DNA from: Saprospiraceae bacterium
Lineage (GTDB): Bacteria > Bacteroidota > Bacteroidia > Chitinophagales > Saprospiraceae
Direction of reading: 5' to 3'
Length of the DNA: 28,626 bases
Assembly: GCA_013042795.1 (NCBI GenBank)
Contig: JABDPK010000004.1
Coordinates: 1-28,626, forward strand
Both the position numbers and the translations under genes were made by a program. Below the pieces are notes generated by a model that did not search any database, was not told where the DNA came from, and saw nothing but the letters and a program-made list of their open reading frames with translations. Positions 7,232-16,339 of the stretch are shown piece by piece (positions within the stretch are counted from its first letter, which is position 1; every line of letters starts with the position of its first letter).

Positions 7232-7606
7232 ATGCCTACTATCAATCAGTTGGTAAAAAAAGGTCGAAAAAAGGTATTCGTGGCCAGTAAATCAAGAGCT
7301 TTGGAGGGATCTCCTCAAAAGCGCGGGGTTTGCACACGTGTATATACTACTACACCTAAAAAGCCAAATTCTGCATTAAGAAAAGTTGCCAAGGTTCGTT
7401 TAACGAATGGTATTGAAGTCATTGCTTATATCCCGGGGGAAGGACATAACCTCCAGGAACACTCGATTGTATTGATCAGGGGAGGTAGGGTTAAGGACCT
7501 TCCAGGTGTACGATATACCATTGTAAGAGGAGCACTTGATACTGCTGGAGTTGAAAAAAGATTGCAGTCCAGATCTAAATACGGAACCAAAAGACCTAAA
7601 AAATAA
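7232..7606 (+). CDS. rpsL: 30S ribosomal protein S12 (uS12)
   Basis: 124 residues, full length for the family. It sits at the decoding centre of the small subunit. '[11 protein letters not shown]' (41-51) holds the two lysines (K43, K44) tied to streptomycin response, and '[12 protein letters not shown]' (84-95) holds Asp89, the site methylthiolated by RimO in other bacteria. The wild-type-like lysines suggest no classic rpsL streptomycin-resistance change. First gene of the 18-kb cluster, 6 bp before rpsG. No Shine-Dalgarno sequence; the leader is A/T-rich. Confidence 0.99.
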   Translation: MPTINQLVKKGRKKVFVASKSRALEGSPQKRGVCTRVYTTTPKKPNSALRKVAKVRLTNGIEVIAYIPGEGHNLQEHSIVLIRGGRVKDLPGVRYTIVRGALDTAGVEKRLQSRSKYGTKRPKK

Positions 7607-7612
7607 GAAATC

Positions 7613-8080
7613 ATGAGGAAAAGAAAACCGAAAAAGCGCATAATCCAGCCGGATCCGAGGTTCAATGACCCGATGGTAACCCAGTTTGTAAACAACCTGA
7701 TGTGGCAAGGTAAAAAAGGTGTGGCATATAACCTTTTTTATACAGCTATGGATATTATTCAGGAGAAAACAGGTGAGGATCCTCATGAGATGTGGAAAAA
7801 AGCACTCAATAATATTACGCCAGGCGTTGAAGTAAGAAGCCGAAGAATTGGAGGTGCCACTTTCCAGATTCCTACAGAGATCAGACCTGCAAGGAAATTG
7901 TCAGTAGGTATGAAATGGTTGATCAAGTATTCCAGGGCAAGAAACGGTAAAGGGATGAGCGAAAAGCTTGCTGCTGAGATTATGGCAGGTGCGAAAGGAG
8001 AAGGCGCTGCGGTCAAGAAAAAAGAAGATACACACAAAATGGCAGAGTCCAACAGGGCATTTGCACACTTCAGGGTTTAA
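7613..8080 (+). CDS. rpsG: 30S ribosomal protein S7 (uS7)
   Basis: 155 residues. It nucleates assembly of the 16S rRNA 3' major domain (head) and lines the E site. The basic N-terminus 'MRKRKPKKR' and the conserved core '[19 protein letters not shown]' are present, and the C-terminus '[12 protein letters not shown]' matches the family end. Placed between rpsL (6 bp gap) and fusA (41 bp gap), the str-operon order. Confidence 0.99.
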   Translation: MRKRKPKKRIIQPDPRFNDPMVTQFVNNLMWQGKKGVAYNLFYTAMDIIQEKTGEDPHEMWKKALNNITPGVEVRSRRIGGATFQIPTEIRPARKLSVGMKWLIKYSRARNGKGMSEKLAAEIMAGAKGEGAAVKKKEDTHKMAESNRAFAHFRV

Positions 8081-8121
8081 TACATTCAACATTTAAAATA
8101 AATCATAAGATTTAAAAGATT

Positions 8122-10257
8122 ATGTCTAAAGATCTGAGCTATTTACGGAATATAGGTATCGCTGCACACATTGATGCCGGCAAAACAACGACGACAGAAA
8201 GGGTTTTGTATTACACCGGAATGAGTCACAAAATCGGTGAAGTTCACGATGGTGCTGCAACAATGGACTGGATGGAGCAGGAGCAGGAAAGAGGTATTAC
8301 AATTACTTCAGCTGCTACAAAAACCAACTGGAACTGGAAAGGTCAGGACTACCCGATGAATATCATCGATACGCCTGGTCACGTTGACTTCACAGTTGAA
8401 GTGAATCGTTCATTGAGAGTTTTGGATGGTTTGGTATTCTTGTTTTGTGCTGTATCTGGAGTTGAGCCTCAGTCAGAGACGAACTGGAGACTGGCAGACA
8501 ACTATAAAGTACCAAGAATCGGATTTGTAAACAAAATGGACAGATCTGGTGCGGACTTCTTTTCTGTTGTTAAAGATGTAAAAGAAAAACTCGGATCAGA
8601 TGCAATTCCATTGCAGGTGCCAATTGGAGCAGAGGAGAATTTCAAAGGAGTGGTTGATCTGATCACAAATAAAGCGATTGTCTGGAATGAGCATGACATG
8701 GGAATGACATTTGAAGAAATAGAAATTCCTGAAGATCTTGTGGATACGGTCATGGAGTGGAGAGAAAAACTTCTTGAGGCCATAGCCGAATATGATGATA
8801 CATTGATGGAGAAATTTTTCGAAGATCCGGATAGTATCACTGAACAGGAAATGATCAATGCTGTAAGAGGTGCAGTGATCGATAATAAATTTGTTCCGAT
8901 GATGGCAGGTTCTGCCTTTAAAAACAAGGGCGTACAGGCTGTATTGGATGCTGTATGTGCATTTCTGCCATCGCCATTGGATGTTGATGCAATTACAGGA
9001 ACGAACCCTAAGACTGACGAGGAAGAAACAAGAAGCCCGTCTGTAAGTGATCCATTTACAGCATTGGCATTCAAAATTGCAACGGATCCATATGTAGGAA
9101 GATTAGCTTTCTTCCGTGTATATTCCGGAGCATTGGATGCCGGTTCTTACATTTATAATTCAAGGTCTGATAGTAAAGAGAGAATATCCCGACTTTACCA
9201 GATGCACTCCAACAAGCAGAACGCCATAGACAGGGTTGAAGCGGGAGATATTGCTGCCGGTGTTGGGTTTAAGGATATCAGAACCGGTGATACACTTTGC
9301 CAGGAAGGTAAACCAATTGTACTTGAAAGTATGGTATTTCCTGATCCTGTGATCGGTATAGCAATTGAGCCTAAGACTCAAAAGGACGTTGATAAGTTGG
9401 GAATGGCACTGGCCAAACTGGCTGAGGAGGATCCTACATTTCAGGTTAGATTTGATGATGATACTAACCAGACTGTAATCAGTGGAATGGGTGAACTTCA
9501 CCTTGAGATCATCATCGACAGGCTTAGAAGAGAGTTTAAAGTAGAATGTAACCAGGGACAACCCCAGGTGAATTATAAAGAAGCATTGACAACAACAGTA
9601 GATCACACGGAAAGATTGAAAAAACAATCAGGTGGATCAGGTTTGTTTGCACAAATGCAATTCGAACTGGGACCAGCAGACAAGGATTTCCTTGATTCGG
9701 ATGATTTCAAGTCAGGAAAAGTAAGACTGCAGTTCGAAAACAAAATTTTTGGAGGTTCCATTCCAAAAGAATATTTCCCTTCTATTGTAAAAGGATTTAA
9801 TTCCATGATGGATTCTGGAGTATTGGCCGGATATGGGATCGATAGTATGAAGGTTAAGTTGTATGATGGATCAACCCACGCCGTGGATTCAAAGCCAATT
9901 GCCTTTGAACTATGTGCCAAGGAAGGATTCAGGACTGCGGCTCAGAAAGCAAAACCTGTATTGCTGGAACCAATCATGCACGTGGAAATAGTCACGCCTG
10001 AAGAATATGTAGGATCAGTTATTGGTGACCTTAACAGGAGAAGAGGTCTTCCAAAAGGACAGGATTCAAGAACTGGAGGCGCAATTGTCATCCAGGGAGA
10101 TGTTCCATTGTCCGAAATGTTCGGTTATGTTACACAATTAAGAACTATTACCTCTGGTAGAGCCAGCAGCACAATGACATTCTCTCATTATGCACCGGCA
10201 CCACAGGGTATTGCTAAAGAAGTTATTGAAAAAGCAAAAGGGGAAGTAAAAGTTTAA
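8122..10257 (+). CDS. fusA: Translation elongation factor G
   Basis: 711 residues. This GTPase drives tRNA-mRNA translocation and, with RRF, ribosome recycling. The G domain is complete: P-loop AHIDAGKT (15-22), '[10 protein letters not shown]' switch region, DTPGH (83-87) and NKMD (137-140). Domains II-V follow, including '[14 protein letters not shown]' and the domain IV/V region ending in '[13 protein letters not shown]'. It lies in the normal place after rpsG. In many bacteria tuf comes next, but here rpsJ does, as is usual for Bacteroidota. A 66-bp gap with its own promoter-like site separates it from rpsJ. Confidence 0.99.
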   Translation: MSKDLSYLRNIGIAAHIDAGKTTTTERVLYYTGMSHKIGEVHDGAATMDWMEQEQERGITITSAATKTNWNWKGQDYPMNIIDTPGHVDFTVEVNRSLRVLDGLVFLFCAVSGVEPQSETNWRLADNYKVPRIGFVNKMDRSGADFFSVVKDVKEKLGSDAIPLQVPIGAEENFKGVVDLITNKAIVWNEHDMGMTFEEIEIPEDLVDTVMEWREKLLEAIAEYDDTLMEKFFEDPDSITEQEMINAVRGAVIDNKFVPMMAGSAFKNKGVQAVLDAVCAFLPSPLDVDAITGTNPKTDEEETRSPSVSDPFTALAFKIATDPYVGRLAFFRVYSGALDAGSYIYNSRSDSKERISRLYQMHSNKQNAIDRVEAGDIAAGVGFKDIRTGDTLCQEGKPIVLESMVFPDPVIGIAIEPKTQKDVDKLGMALAKLAEEDPTFQVRFDDDTNQTVISGMGELHLEIIIDRLRREFKVECNQGQPQVNYKEALTTTVDHTERLKKQSGGSGLFAQMQFELGPADKDFLDSDDFKSGKVRLQFENKIFGGSIPKEYFPSIVKGFNSMMDSGVLAGYGIDSMKVKLYDGSTHAVDSKPIAFELCAKEGFRTAAQKAKPVLLEPIMHVEIVTPEEYVGSVIGDLNRRRGLPKGQDSRTGGAIVIQGDVPLSEMFGYVTQLRTITSGRASSTMTFSHYAPAPQGIAKEVIEKAKGEVKV

Positions 10258-10285
10258 TTTATTAGTTGAATAATCAATTAATAAA
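10258..10285. other. AT-rich inverted repeat between fusA and rpsJ
   Basis: Twelve bases at 10258-10269 pair with 10274-10285 (11 Watson-Crick pairs and one G-U) around the loop ATAA. There is no T run after it, so it is not a standard terminator. It overlaps the probable -33 element of the rpsJ promoter and could be a weak hairpin or a protein-binding site (inference). Confidence 0.5.
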
Positions 10286-10296
10286 ATATACCTTTG
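10266..10296 (+). promoter_or_regulatory. Internal promoter upstream of rpsJ
   Basis: TTG 10266-10268, 20-nt spacer, TACCTTTG 10289-10296: a good Bacteroidota -33/-7 pair. The bases after it (CACC) are the same as at the rpsL promoter. It would let the S10-type genes be transcribed independently of the long fusA message. Confidence 0.72.
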
Positions 10297-10323
10297 CACC
10301 ACTTTTTGACATTATAAAAGGTT

Positions 10324-10632
10324 ATGAATCAAAAAATTCGAATTAAACTCCGCTCTTATGACTATAATTTGGTCGATAAGTCAACGGAGAAGATCGTGAA
10401 AACAGTACGCAACAGTGGCGCTGTGATCTCTGGTCCGATTCCTCTGCCAACGGATAAAGAAGTTCATACGGTGCTCAGATCACCGCATGTGAACAAAAAA
10501 TCTCGCGAGCAGTTTCAGATGAGGACACACAAGAGGCTCATTGAAATATTTACACCAACTCAGAAAACAGTGGATGCACTTTCTAAGTTAGAACTTCCAA
10601 GTGGTGTGGATATCCAGGTCAAGCTCACATAA
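10324..10632 (+). CDS. rpsJ: 30S ribosomal protein S10 (uS10)
   Basis: 102 residues, normal length. A head protein of the 30S subunit; in other bacteria it also pairs with NusB in antitermination. The family core '[20 protein letters not shown]' opens the protein, and '[20 protein letters not shown]' and '[13 protein letters not shown]' follow. It begins the S10-type section. The start is ATG 10324 after a promoter-like site. A 78-bp gap with a hairpin separates it from rplC. Confidence 0.99.
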   Translation: MNQKIRIKLRSYDYNLVDKSTEKIVKTVRNSGAVISGPIPLPTDKEVHTVLRSPHVNKKSREQFQMRTHKRLIEIFTPTQKTVDALSKLELPSGVDIQVKLT

Positions 10633-10666
10633 GTACTTTTCACAACAAGATTGAATAATATTTTGC

Positions 10667-10682
10667 GGACTACGTGTAGTCC
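10667..10682. other. Hairpin in the rpsJ-rplC spacer
   Basis: GGACTAC (10667-10673) and GTAGTCC (10676-10682) are perfect 7-bp arms with only GT between them. In RNA this is a 6-bp stem with a CGTG tetraloop. No T run follows. It is the only clear structure in a 78-bp gap that is unusually long for this cluster; a control role is possible but unproven. Confidence 0.5.
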
Positions 10683-10710
10683 TAAAGCATATACTGCTAA
10701 ATAATTTAAG

Positions 10711-11331
10711 ATGAACGGTTTAATCGGAAAGAAAATCGGAATGACCAGCATATTTAACGACCAAGGGCATAATATCCCTTGTACGGTAATAGAAGCAGGT
10801 CCGAACTTTGTTTCTCAGGTAAAAACTGAGGATACCGACGGCTATAATGCTATGCAACTCTCCTATGGCGAACGCAAGGAAAAGAGAGTAACCAATGCAT
10901 TGCAAGGCCATTTTAAGAAGGCTGGCGTTAATAATGCCAAAAAAATGGCTGAATTCAGGGATTTTGATTTAGAAAAATCGCTGGGTGATCAGATAAGTGT
11001 AGACGAGGTATTTGAAGAAGGAGATATGGTGAATGCTATCGGAATATCAAAAGGAAAAGGTTTTCAGGGAGTTGTTAAAAGACACGGCTTTGGTGGTGTC
11101 GGACAATCAACTCACGGCCAGCATAACAGGCAAAGGGCTCCAGGAGCCATCGGTGCTTGTGCGACACCTTCCAGGGTATTCAAAGGCATGAAGATGGGTG
11201 GAAGAATGGGCGGAAAAAGAGTGAAAACTTTAAACCTGCAGGTCGTCAAGATCTTTCCGGAAAAGAATCTTTTATTAATCAAAGGAGCTGTGCCAGGGCA
11301 CAAAGGTTCTATTGTAATTATAGAAAAGTAA
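10711..11331 (+). CDS. rplC: 50S ribosomal protein L3 (uL3)
   Basis: 206 residues. It binds near the 3' end of 23S rRNA and reaches the peptidyl transferase region with its central loop. The N-terminus '[13 protein letters not shown]' and loop '[20 protein letters not shown]' (136-155) are diagnostic. Where E. coli L3 has the Gln methylated by PrmB, this protein has Ala149, as I recall for other Bacteroidota. 6 bp before rplD. Confidence 0.99.
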   Translation: MNGLIGKKIGMTSIFNDQGHNIPCTVIEAGPNFVSQVKTEDTDGYNAMQLSYGERKEKRVTNALQGHFKKAGVNNAKKMAEFRDFDLEKSLGDQISVDEVFEEGDMVNAIGISKGKGFQGVVKRHGFGGVGQSTHGQHNRQRAPGAIGACATPSRVFKGMKMGGRMGGKRVKTLNLQVVKIFPEKNLLLIKGAVPGHKGSIVIIEK

Positions 11332-11337
11332 ATTATC

Positions 11338-11970
11338 ATGAAGATTGATGTTTATGGTATAGATGGTAATAGCACAGGCAGAAAAGTTGATTTGCCTGAT
11401 GAGATTTTTGGTATAGAACCAAATGATCATGCACTTTACCTCGATATAAAAGCCATTCAGGCCAACAAAAGGCAGGGAACACATAAGGCAAAGGAAAGAG
11501 GAGAGATCAAAGGATCGACGAGAAAGATCAAAAAACAAAAGGGTACAGGTACTGCCAGGGCAGGTTCCATCAAAAACCCTTTGTTCAGAGGAGGAGGAAG
11601 AACTTTTGGTCCTAAGCCAAGGAGTTATTCTATTAAACTGAATAAAAAGGTAAAGAATCTGGCCAGGAAATCTGCATTGGCTACTAAGGCACAGGCAGGA
11701 TCGATCAAAGTGATTGAAGATTTCACATTTGATCAACCCAAAACACGTGAATTCCAAAATGTATTGAACAACCTGGAAGTGTCAGGCGCGAAGTCGCTAT
11801 TTGTGTTGAATGAAGCTGATCAGAATCTGTTGTTATCCAGCAGGAATATCAAAAAGACAGGTGTTGTCCTGGCTTCAAACCTGAACAGTTATGAAATCAT
11901 GAATGGTGGAACCATCATATTTTCAGAGGGTTCAATTTCAAAAATCAAAGAATCATTTTTAAATAAATAA
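11338..11970 (+). CDS. rplD: 50S ribosomal protein L4 (uL4)
   Basis: 210 residues. A globular domain plus an extended loop that lines the nascent peptide exit tunnel. The loop lies in 'RKIKKQKGTGTARAGSIKNP' (about 62-81) followed by 'FRGGGRTFGPKPRSY'. In E. coli L4 also represses its own operon; no matching leader was recognised here. 2 bp before rplW. Confidence 0.98.
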   Translation: MKIDVYGIDGNSTGRKVDLPDEIFGIEPNDHALYLDIKAIQANKRQGTHKAKERGEIKGSTRKIKKQKGTGTARAGSIKNPLFRGGGRTFGPKPRSYSIKLNKKVKNLARKSALATKAQAGSIKVIEDFTFDQPKTREFQNVLNNLEVSGAKSLFVLNEADQNLLLSSRNIKKTGVVLASNLNSYEIMNGGTIIFSEGSISKIKESFLNK

Positions 11971-11972
11971 AA

Positions 11973-12269
11973 ATGGCCAAGAATATATTAATTAAACCGA
12001 TTATCTCTGAGAAATCTGAAACACTGTCAGGTGACCTGAATCAGTATAGCTTTATTGTCAACAAAAAGGCTAACAAGATTGAAATCAGGAAGGCAGTTGA
12101 AGAAATGTACAGTGTAAATGTTTCTTCCGTGAATACAATGGTTATGCCGGGTAAGGCTAAAGTAAGAAACACAAAATCTGGAATTTTAAAAGGAAAAATT
12201 AGTTCATACAAAAAAGCAATTGTAAAACTCTCAGACGGAGAAGAAATTGACTTTTTTGGAGACATCTGA
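11973..12269 (+). CDS. rplW: 50S ribosomal protein L23 (uL23)
   Basis: 98 residues. It sits at the exit tunnel mouth, where trigger factor and SRP dock. The start 'IKPIISEKSETLSGDLNQYS' and 'KANKIEIRKAVEEMYSVNV' are the family core; the length is the usual short bacterial form. 2 bp after rplD and 12 bp before rplB. Confidence 0.98.
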   Translation: MAKNILIKPIISEKSETLSGDLNQYSFIVNKKANKIEIRKAVEEMYSVNVSSVNTMVMPGKAKVRNTKSGILKGKISSYKKAIVKLSDGEEIDFFGDI

Positions 12270-12281
12270 TAATAGTTAGAA

Positions 12282-13112
12282 ATGGCAGTTAAAAAACACA
12301 AACCGGTTACTCCTGGGTCACGATTTCACGTGAGCAATACCTACGATGAGGTAACGACAGACCGTCCGTATAAAAAGCTGACAACAGGGAAGTCCAACAC
12401 AGGTGGTAGAAACCATTCTGGAAAGATGACCGTAAGGAACATTGGAGGTGGACATAAGAGAAAATACAGGATCATTGACTTCAAAAGAGATAATGAAGGT
12501 GTTCCGGGAACAATTAAAACAATTGAGTACGATCCGAACAGATCTGCTTATATCGCCCTGGTACATTATGCTGATGGGGACAAGAGATATATTATTGCGC
12601 CCAACGGCATCGAGGTTGGTGCGAAAATTATGTCTGGAAAGAAAGCAACTCCTGATGTAGGTAATGCACTTTATCTGTCTGATATTCCACTCGGTTCATC
12701 AGTACATGCAATAGAAATGAGTCCTGGTAAAGGCGCTCAATTAGCAAGAAGCGCAGGTACATATGGTGTATTGATGGGAAGGGAAGGGAAGTATGGTATT
12801 ATAAAACTACCTAGTGGTGAAGTCAGAAGAGTATTGTTGACTTGTAAAGCAACAATAGGAACAACTTCAAACCCGGATCATGGTCTGCAGGTGATGGGTA
12901 AGGCAGGTAGAAACAGGTGGAAAGGTAACAGACCGAGAGTAAGAGGTGTTGCAATGAACCCGGTTGATCACCCGATGGGTGGTGGTGAAGGCCGAGCTTC
13001 AGGAGGACATCCAAGGTCAAGAACCGGTGTATTTGCCAAAGGACAGAAGACAAGGAAAGTCAAAAAGGCATCTAATAAATTGATTATTTCAAGAAGGAAA
13101 ACAAAAAAATAA
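12282..13112 (+). CDS. rplB: 50S ribosomal protein L2 (uL2)
   Basis: 276 residues, normal length. It is needed for subunit joining and the peptidyl transferase centre. The OB/SH3-like core includes '[19 protein letters not shown]' (42-60). The C-terminal region '[18 protein letters not shown]' carries the conserved His of the MNPVDHP motif near the catalytic centre. Basic tail '[11 protein letters not shown]'. 3 bp before rpsS. Confidence 0.99.
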   Translation: MAVKKHKPVTPGSRFHVSNTYDEVTTDRPYKKLTTGKSNTGGRNHSGKMTVRNIGGGHKRKYRIIDFKRDNEGVPGTIKTIEYDPNRSAYIALVHYADGDKRYIIAPNGIEVGAKIMSGKKATPDVGNALYLSDIPLGSSVHAIEMSPGKGAQLARSAGTYGVLMGREGKYGIIKLPSGEVRRVLLTCKATIGTTSNPDHGLQVMGKAGRNRWKGNRPRVRGVAMNPVDHPMGGGEGRASGGHPRSRTGVFAKGQKTRKVKKASNKLIISRRKTKK

Positions 13113-13115
13113 GGA

Positions 13116-13382
13116 ATGGCTAGATCGATAAAAAAAGGGCCGTACGTATATCACAAATTATTAAAGAAGATTGATATTGCTCAGGCTTCTCAAAAGAAAT
13201 CTGTGATCAAAACTTGGTCAAGAGCTTCAATGGTGATTCCTGATATGGTAGGACTGACGATTGCAGTTCATAACGGGAAAACTTTCATTCCTGTGTACGT
13301 TACGGAAAATATGGTAGGACACAAACTTGGTGAGTTTGCGCCGACCCGAACATTTAAAGGTCATTCTGGAAACAGAAAATAA
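13116..13382 (+). CDS. rpsS: 30S ribosomal protein S19 (uS19)
   Basis: 88 residues. It forms a complex with S13 in the 30S head and contacts the A-site tRNA. The start '[18 protein letters not shown]' and the ends '[18 protein letters not shown]' match the family closely. AAGGA touches the ATG directly, too close for a working Shine-Dalgarno site. Confidence 0.99.
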   Translation: MARSIKKGPYVYHKLLKKIDIAQASQKKSVIKTWSRASMVIPDMVGLTIAVHNGKTFIPVYVTENMVGHKLGEFAPTRTFKGHSGNRK

Positions 13383-13401
13383 TAAATAAGAGATAAGTCA
13401 C

Positions 13402-13806
13402 ATGGAAGCAATAGCAAAATTGAAAAATGTACCACTCTCTGCAAGGAAAATGAGATTTGTTGTAGACAGTATACGAGGAAAATCAGTTGACGATGCACTG
13501 AATATCCTTAAATATTCAAAAAGAGAAGCCTCCGAATGGGTTGAAAAGCTTTTGCTTTCGGCTATATCAAACTGGGAGAACAAACTGGATTTGGCTTATA
13601 GTGCGGATGATTATGATCTGTTCATTAAATCCATTTTCGTTGATGAAGCAGGTATGCTTAAAAGATTTCGACCGGCACCTCATGGACGTGCCCACAGAAT
13701 CAGGAAAAGAAGCAATCATGTAACTGTGATCATTGAAAACGCTGTTGAAATTGAAAATGAAGAGGCAGAAGTCGAAGAATTTATTGAAGAAAATACTGAA
13801 GATTAA
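13402..13806 (+). CDS. rplV: 50S ribosomal protein L22 (uL22) with acidic C-terminal tail
   Basis: 134 residues. L22 binds all 23S rRNA domains and its hairpin lines the exit tunnel. The core '[18 protein letters not shown]' (12-29) and the tunnel hairpin '[20 protein letters not shown]' (87-106) are intact. The core ends near residue 111. It is followed by an extra 23-residue tail (112-134) made mostly of Glu, odd for an rRNA-binding protein. 8 bp before rpsC. Confidence 0.98.
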   Translation: MEAIAKLKNVPLSARKMRFVVDSIRGKSVDDALNILKYSKREASEWVEKLLLSAISNWENKLDLAYSADDYDLFIKSIFVDEAGMLKRFRPAPHGRAHRIRKRSNHVTVIIENAVEIENEEAEVEEFIEENTED

Positions 13807-13814
13807 ATAAAATT

Positions 13815-14597
13815 ATGGGTCAGAAAACGAATCCAATAGGTAATCGATTAGGCATCATCAGGGGATGGGAATCCAACTGGTTTGGTGGTAAGGATTTTGC
13901 AAAGAAAGTTGTGGAAGACGAAAAAATCAGGGAATACCTGAGAGCTCGTGTGCAAAAAGGTGGAATTGCAAGAATCATCATCGAAAGAACGCTTAAAAGA
14001 ATTACTGTAACTGTACATACATCAAGACCTGGTATCATCATCGGGAAAGGTGGTCAGGAAGTCGACAGGATCAGGGAAGAGCTCAAGAAACTGACAAAAC
14101 AGGAAGTACAGATCAATATTGTTGAAATAAGAAAACCTGAACTTGATGCCAATATTGTAGCCGAATCAATCGGTAAACAGTTGGAAGCAAGAATAAACTT
14201 CAGAAGGGCTATTAAAATGGCTATTCAGTCATCAATGAGAGCTGGAGCTGAAGGTATAAAAGTAAGGATTAGCGGAAGATTGAATGGCGCGGAAATGGCC
14301 AGATCTGAAGAATTCAAGGATGGAAGAACACCACTTCATACATTCAGGGCTGATATCGATTACGCATTATACGAAGCATTGACTGTATACGGTAAGATTG
14401 GAGTGAAGGTTTGGGTGTGTCGTGGTGAGGTTTTAGGAAAAAGAGATCTTTCGCCGAATGTAGGTGATCCGAAAGCCAAAGGAGGTCGTGGACAGCGAGG
14501 TGGTCGCGGTGGACAGAGAGGCGGACAACGAGGTGGACAAAGAGGCGGTCAGAGAGGAGGCCATGGTGGCAGAGGAGGTAATAAAGGAAGAAACTAA
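13815..14597 (+). CDS. rpsC: 30S ribosomal protein S3 (uS3) with RGG-repeat tail
   Basis: 260 residues. S3 forms the mRNA entry site of the 30S subunit. The KH domain is clear, with the GxxG loop in '[16 protein letters not shown]' (about 70-85). The C-terminal S3 domain runs to about residue 218 ('[16 protein letters not shown]'). After that comes a tail from about 220 to 260 with seven RGG triplets, mostly as RGGQ units, plus GGRG and GGHGG. It contains no acidic residue. The repeat is protein-level: the codons for Arg, Gly and Gln vary between units, which argues against a recent DNA slippage product. Eukaryotic RGG boxes bind RNA; here it may extend contacts with mRNA or rRNA (inference). 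Confidence 0.98.
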   Translation: MGQKTNPIGNRLGIIRGWESNWFGGKDFAKKVVEDEKIREYLRARVQKGGIARIIIERTLKRITVTVHTSRPGIIIGKGGQEVDRIREELKKLTKQEVQINIVEIRKPELDANIVAESIGKQLEARINFRRAIKMAIQSSMRAGAEGIKVRISGRLNGAEMARSEEFKDGRTPLHTFRADIDYALYEALTVYGKIGVKVWVCRGEVLGKRDLSPNVGDPKAKGGRGQRGGRGGQRGGQRGGQRGGQRGGHGGRGGNKGRN

Positions 14598-14604
14598 TTT
14601 ATTA

Positions 14605-14612
14605 TACCTTTG
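14605..14612 (+). promoter_or_regulatory. -7 promoter element between rpsC and rplP
   Basis: TACCTTTG, followed by CA, is the same ten bases as at the rpsL and rpsJ promoters and lies 38 nt before the rplP ATG in a 53-bp gap. No TTG is found at -33 spacing, where the DNA still encodes the S3 tail. Possible internal promoter. Confidence 0.5.
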
Positions 14613-14650
14613 CAAAACTTTTTTTGAAAGTAAAGTAAATATTAGCAAAA

Positions 14651-15073
14651 ATGCTGCAACCGAAGCGAACAAAATACAGAAAACAGCAAAAAGGCCGAAA
14701 CAGAGGATTGGCCTACAAAGGAAGCACGATTGCCTTTGGAACATTTGCTTTGAAGACCTTGGAAAATGGTCGTATTACAAACCGACAGATAGAAGCTGCC
14801 AGGATTGCATTGACAAGGTACATGCAGAGACAGGGTAAGGTTTGGATTCGTATTTTTCCGGATAAGCCGATTACATCCAAACCACTCGAGGTAAGGATGG
14901 GTAAAGGAAAGGGTAATCTTGATCATTATGTAGCTTCAATTAAGGCCGGTAGGATTATGTTTGAGATCGATGGTGTGCCTCAGGCAGTAGCATACGAAGC
15001 TTTAAGATTAGCAGCACAGAAATTACCGGTTATGACGAAGACAATTACAAGACCGGATTACATCGAAAATTAA
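14651..15073 (+). CDS. rplP: 50S ribosomal protein L16 (uL16)
   Basis: 140 residues. It organises the A-site side of the peptidyl transferase centre and contacts aminoacyl-tRNA. '[19 protein letters not shown]' opens it, and '[20 protein letters not shown]' (77-96) and '[17 protein letters not shown]' are family signatures. 53 bp after rpsC with a -7 box in between, and 11 bp before rpmC. Confidence 0.99.
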   Translation: MLQPKRTKYRKQQKGRNRGLAYKGSTIAFGTFALKTLENGRITNRQIEAARIALTRYMQRQGKVWIRIFPDKPITSKPLEVRMGKGKGNLDHYVASIKAGRIMFEIDGVPQAVAYEALRLAAQKLPVMTKTITRPDYIEN

Positions 15074-15084
15074 TACATCATACA

Positions 15085-15345
15085 ATGCCAAGTAAAAAAT
15101 ATATAGAATTACAGGAGTTCACTGATGATGAATTGAAAAACGAGTTGAAGGAAACTGAAACTCAATACAGGAAACTTCAGTTTGACCATACGCTCAGAGG
15201 ATTGGAAAATCCTTTAGCACTTCGCGAAGTAAGAAGAGATATAGCAAGATTGAACACTGAGGCTCGAAGACGCGAATTGAAAGATATGACTGGAGACCAG
15301 TTAGCATTGAGAACTAAAAAAATTGCAAGACGACGCAAAAAATAA
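15085..15345 (+). CDS. rpmC: 50S ribosomal protein L29 (uL29)
   Basis: 86 residues, longer than the usual 60-70. The two-helix family core is residues 6-68 ('[20 protein letters not shown]' and '[11 protein letters not shown]'-like second helix with '[20 protein letters not shown]'). The remaining C-terminal part '[20 protein letters not shown]' is a basic extension. The protein sits near the tunnel exit next to L23. 2 bp before rpsQ. Confidence 0.97.
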   Translation: MPSKKYIELQEFTDDELKNELKETETQYRKLQFDHTLRGLENPLALREVRRDIARLNTEARRRELKDMTGDQLALRTKKIARRRKK

Positions 15346-15347
15346 TT

Positions 15348-15614
15348 ATGTCTACAGGAGAAATTAAATCAAACAGGAAGCAGATAGTAGGCTTGGTGAC
15401 AAGCACTAAAATGGATAAATCCATTACTGTTTCTGTTGAAAGAAAATTACGACACCCTATTTATGGGAAATTCGTTAAGAAATCAAAGAAATTCCTAGCA
15501 CATGATGAGAAAAACTCGTGCAATGAAGGGGATACTGTACGAATTATTGAGTCCAGACCATTGAGCAGAAGAAAGCGATGGAAGCTGGTAGAAATCGTTG
15601 AACGCGCTAAATAA
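15348..15614 (+). CDS. rpsQ: 30S ribosomal protein S17 (uS17)
   Basis: 88 residues. A primary 16S rRNA 5'-domain binder with an OB fold. '[20 protein letters not shown]' (13-32), '[19 protein letters not shown]' and '[20 protein letters not shown]' are diagnostic. 2 bp after rpmC. Confidence 0.99.
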   Translation: MSTGEIKSNRKQIVGLVTSTKMDKSITVSVERKLRHPIYGKFVKKSKKFLAHDEKNSCNEGDTVRIIESRPLSRRKRWKLVEIVERAK

Positions 15615-15621
15615 TCAGGAA

Positions 15622-15987
15622 ATGATACAACAAGAAAGCAGATTAACCGTAGCCGACAACTCAGGTGCAAAAGAAGTTCTTTGTATCAGGGTTTTGGGAG
15701 GAACTAAAAGAAGGTATGCTTCTATTGGTGACAAGATAATTGTTACAGTTAAGCATGCATCACCAGGAGGTGTAAAAAAAGGACTTGTCTCTCCGGCTGT
15801 TATTGTGCGAACCAAAAAGGAGATCAGAAGAAAGGACGGATCATATATCAGATTTGATGATAATGCAGTCGTGTTATTGAATGCTGCAGACGAGCCAAGA
15901 GGCACAAGGATCTTCGGACCTGTAGCCAGGGAATTGAGAGATAAGGATTATATGAGAATTATTTCATTGGCACCAGAAGTGCTATAA
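15622..15987 (+). CDS. rplN: 50S ribosomal protein L14 (uL14)
   Basis: 121 residues from ATG 15622. The family almost always begins 'MIQQESRL', which is exactly what this ATG gives. An upstream in-frame TTG at 15598 would add eight residues inside rpsQ and is rejected. L14 forms an intersubunit bridge. '[18 protein letters not shown]' and '[15 protein letters not shown]' with '[14 protein letters not shown]' confirm it. 7 bp after rpsQ. Confidence 0.98.
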   Translation: MIQQESRLTVADNSGAKEVLCIRVLGGTKRRYASIGDKIIVTVKHASPGGVKKGLVSPAVIVRTKKEIRRKDGSYIRFDDNAVVLLNAADEPRGTRIFGPVARELRDKDYMRIISLAPEVL

Positions 15988-15999
15988 TAATAAGTAATT

Positions 16000-16338
16000 A
16001 TGAATTCAATAACATCACATAAAACAACCAAACTCCATATTAAGAAAGGGGATAAAGTTGAAGTGATTTCAGGCTCTTACAAAGGAGCAACAGGTGAAGT
16101 AAGGGAAGTATTTCCTAAACAATACAGGGCTATAGTGGAAGGTGTAAATATTGTGAAGAAACATACAAAACCAACCAATGATAACCCGGGTGGAATCAAT
16201 GAGATTGAAGCTCCGATTCACCTCTCCAATCTACTTGTTGTTGATCCTAAAAGCGGAGAAGCTACAAGGACCGGACGTAAGAAAGATGGAAAAAACAGTG
16301 TAAGATATTCTAAAAAATCAGGTGAAATAATAAAGTAA
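16000..16338 (+). CDS. rplX: 50S ribosomal protein L24 (uL24)
   Basis: 112 residues. An assembly initiator with a KOW motif: '[20 protein letters not shown]' (13-32), followed by '[17 protein letters not shown]' and '[17 protein letters not shown]'. Length is normal. 1 bp separates its stop from rplE. Confidence 0.98.
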   Translation: MNSITSHKTTKLHIKKGDKVEVISGSYKGATGEVREVFPKQYRAIVEGVNIVKKHTKPTNDNPGGINEIEAPIHLSNLLVVDPKSGEATRTGRKKDGKNSVRYSKKSGEIIK

Positions 16339-16339
16339 A

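Noticed and set aside
8502..9074. 190-residue minus-strand frame inside fusA
   Set aside because: It is Ser-rich shadow sequence opposite conserved EF-G domains, with no promoter or homology signal.
10257..10324. Missing tuf gene as a deletion between fusA and rpsJ
   Set aside because: Bacteroidota normally have rpsJ directly after fusA with tuf elsewhere, so this is the ancestral order, not a loss.
14490..14580. Possible CRISPR-like or VNTR DNA repeat in rpsC
   Set aside because: The units are about 12 bp, in frame, have no spacers, and differ at synonymous positions; it is a protein-level RGG repeat.
15598..15621. TTG start eight codons upstream of rplN
   Set aside because: It would overlap rpsQ and add residues absent from L14 proteins; ATG 15622 gives the conserved MIQQESRL start.
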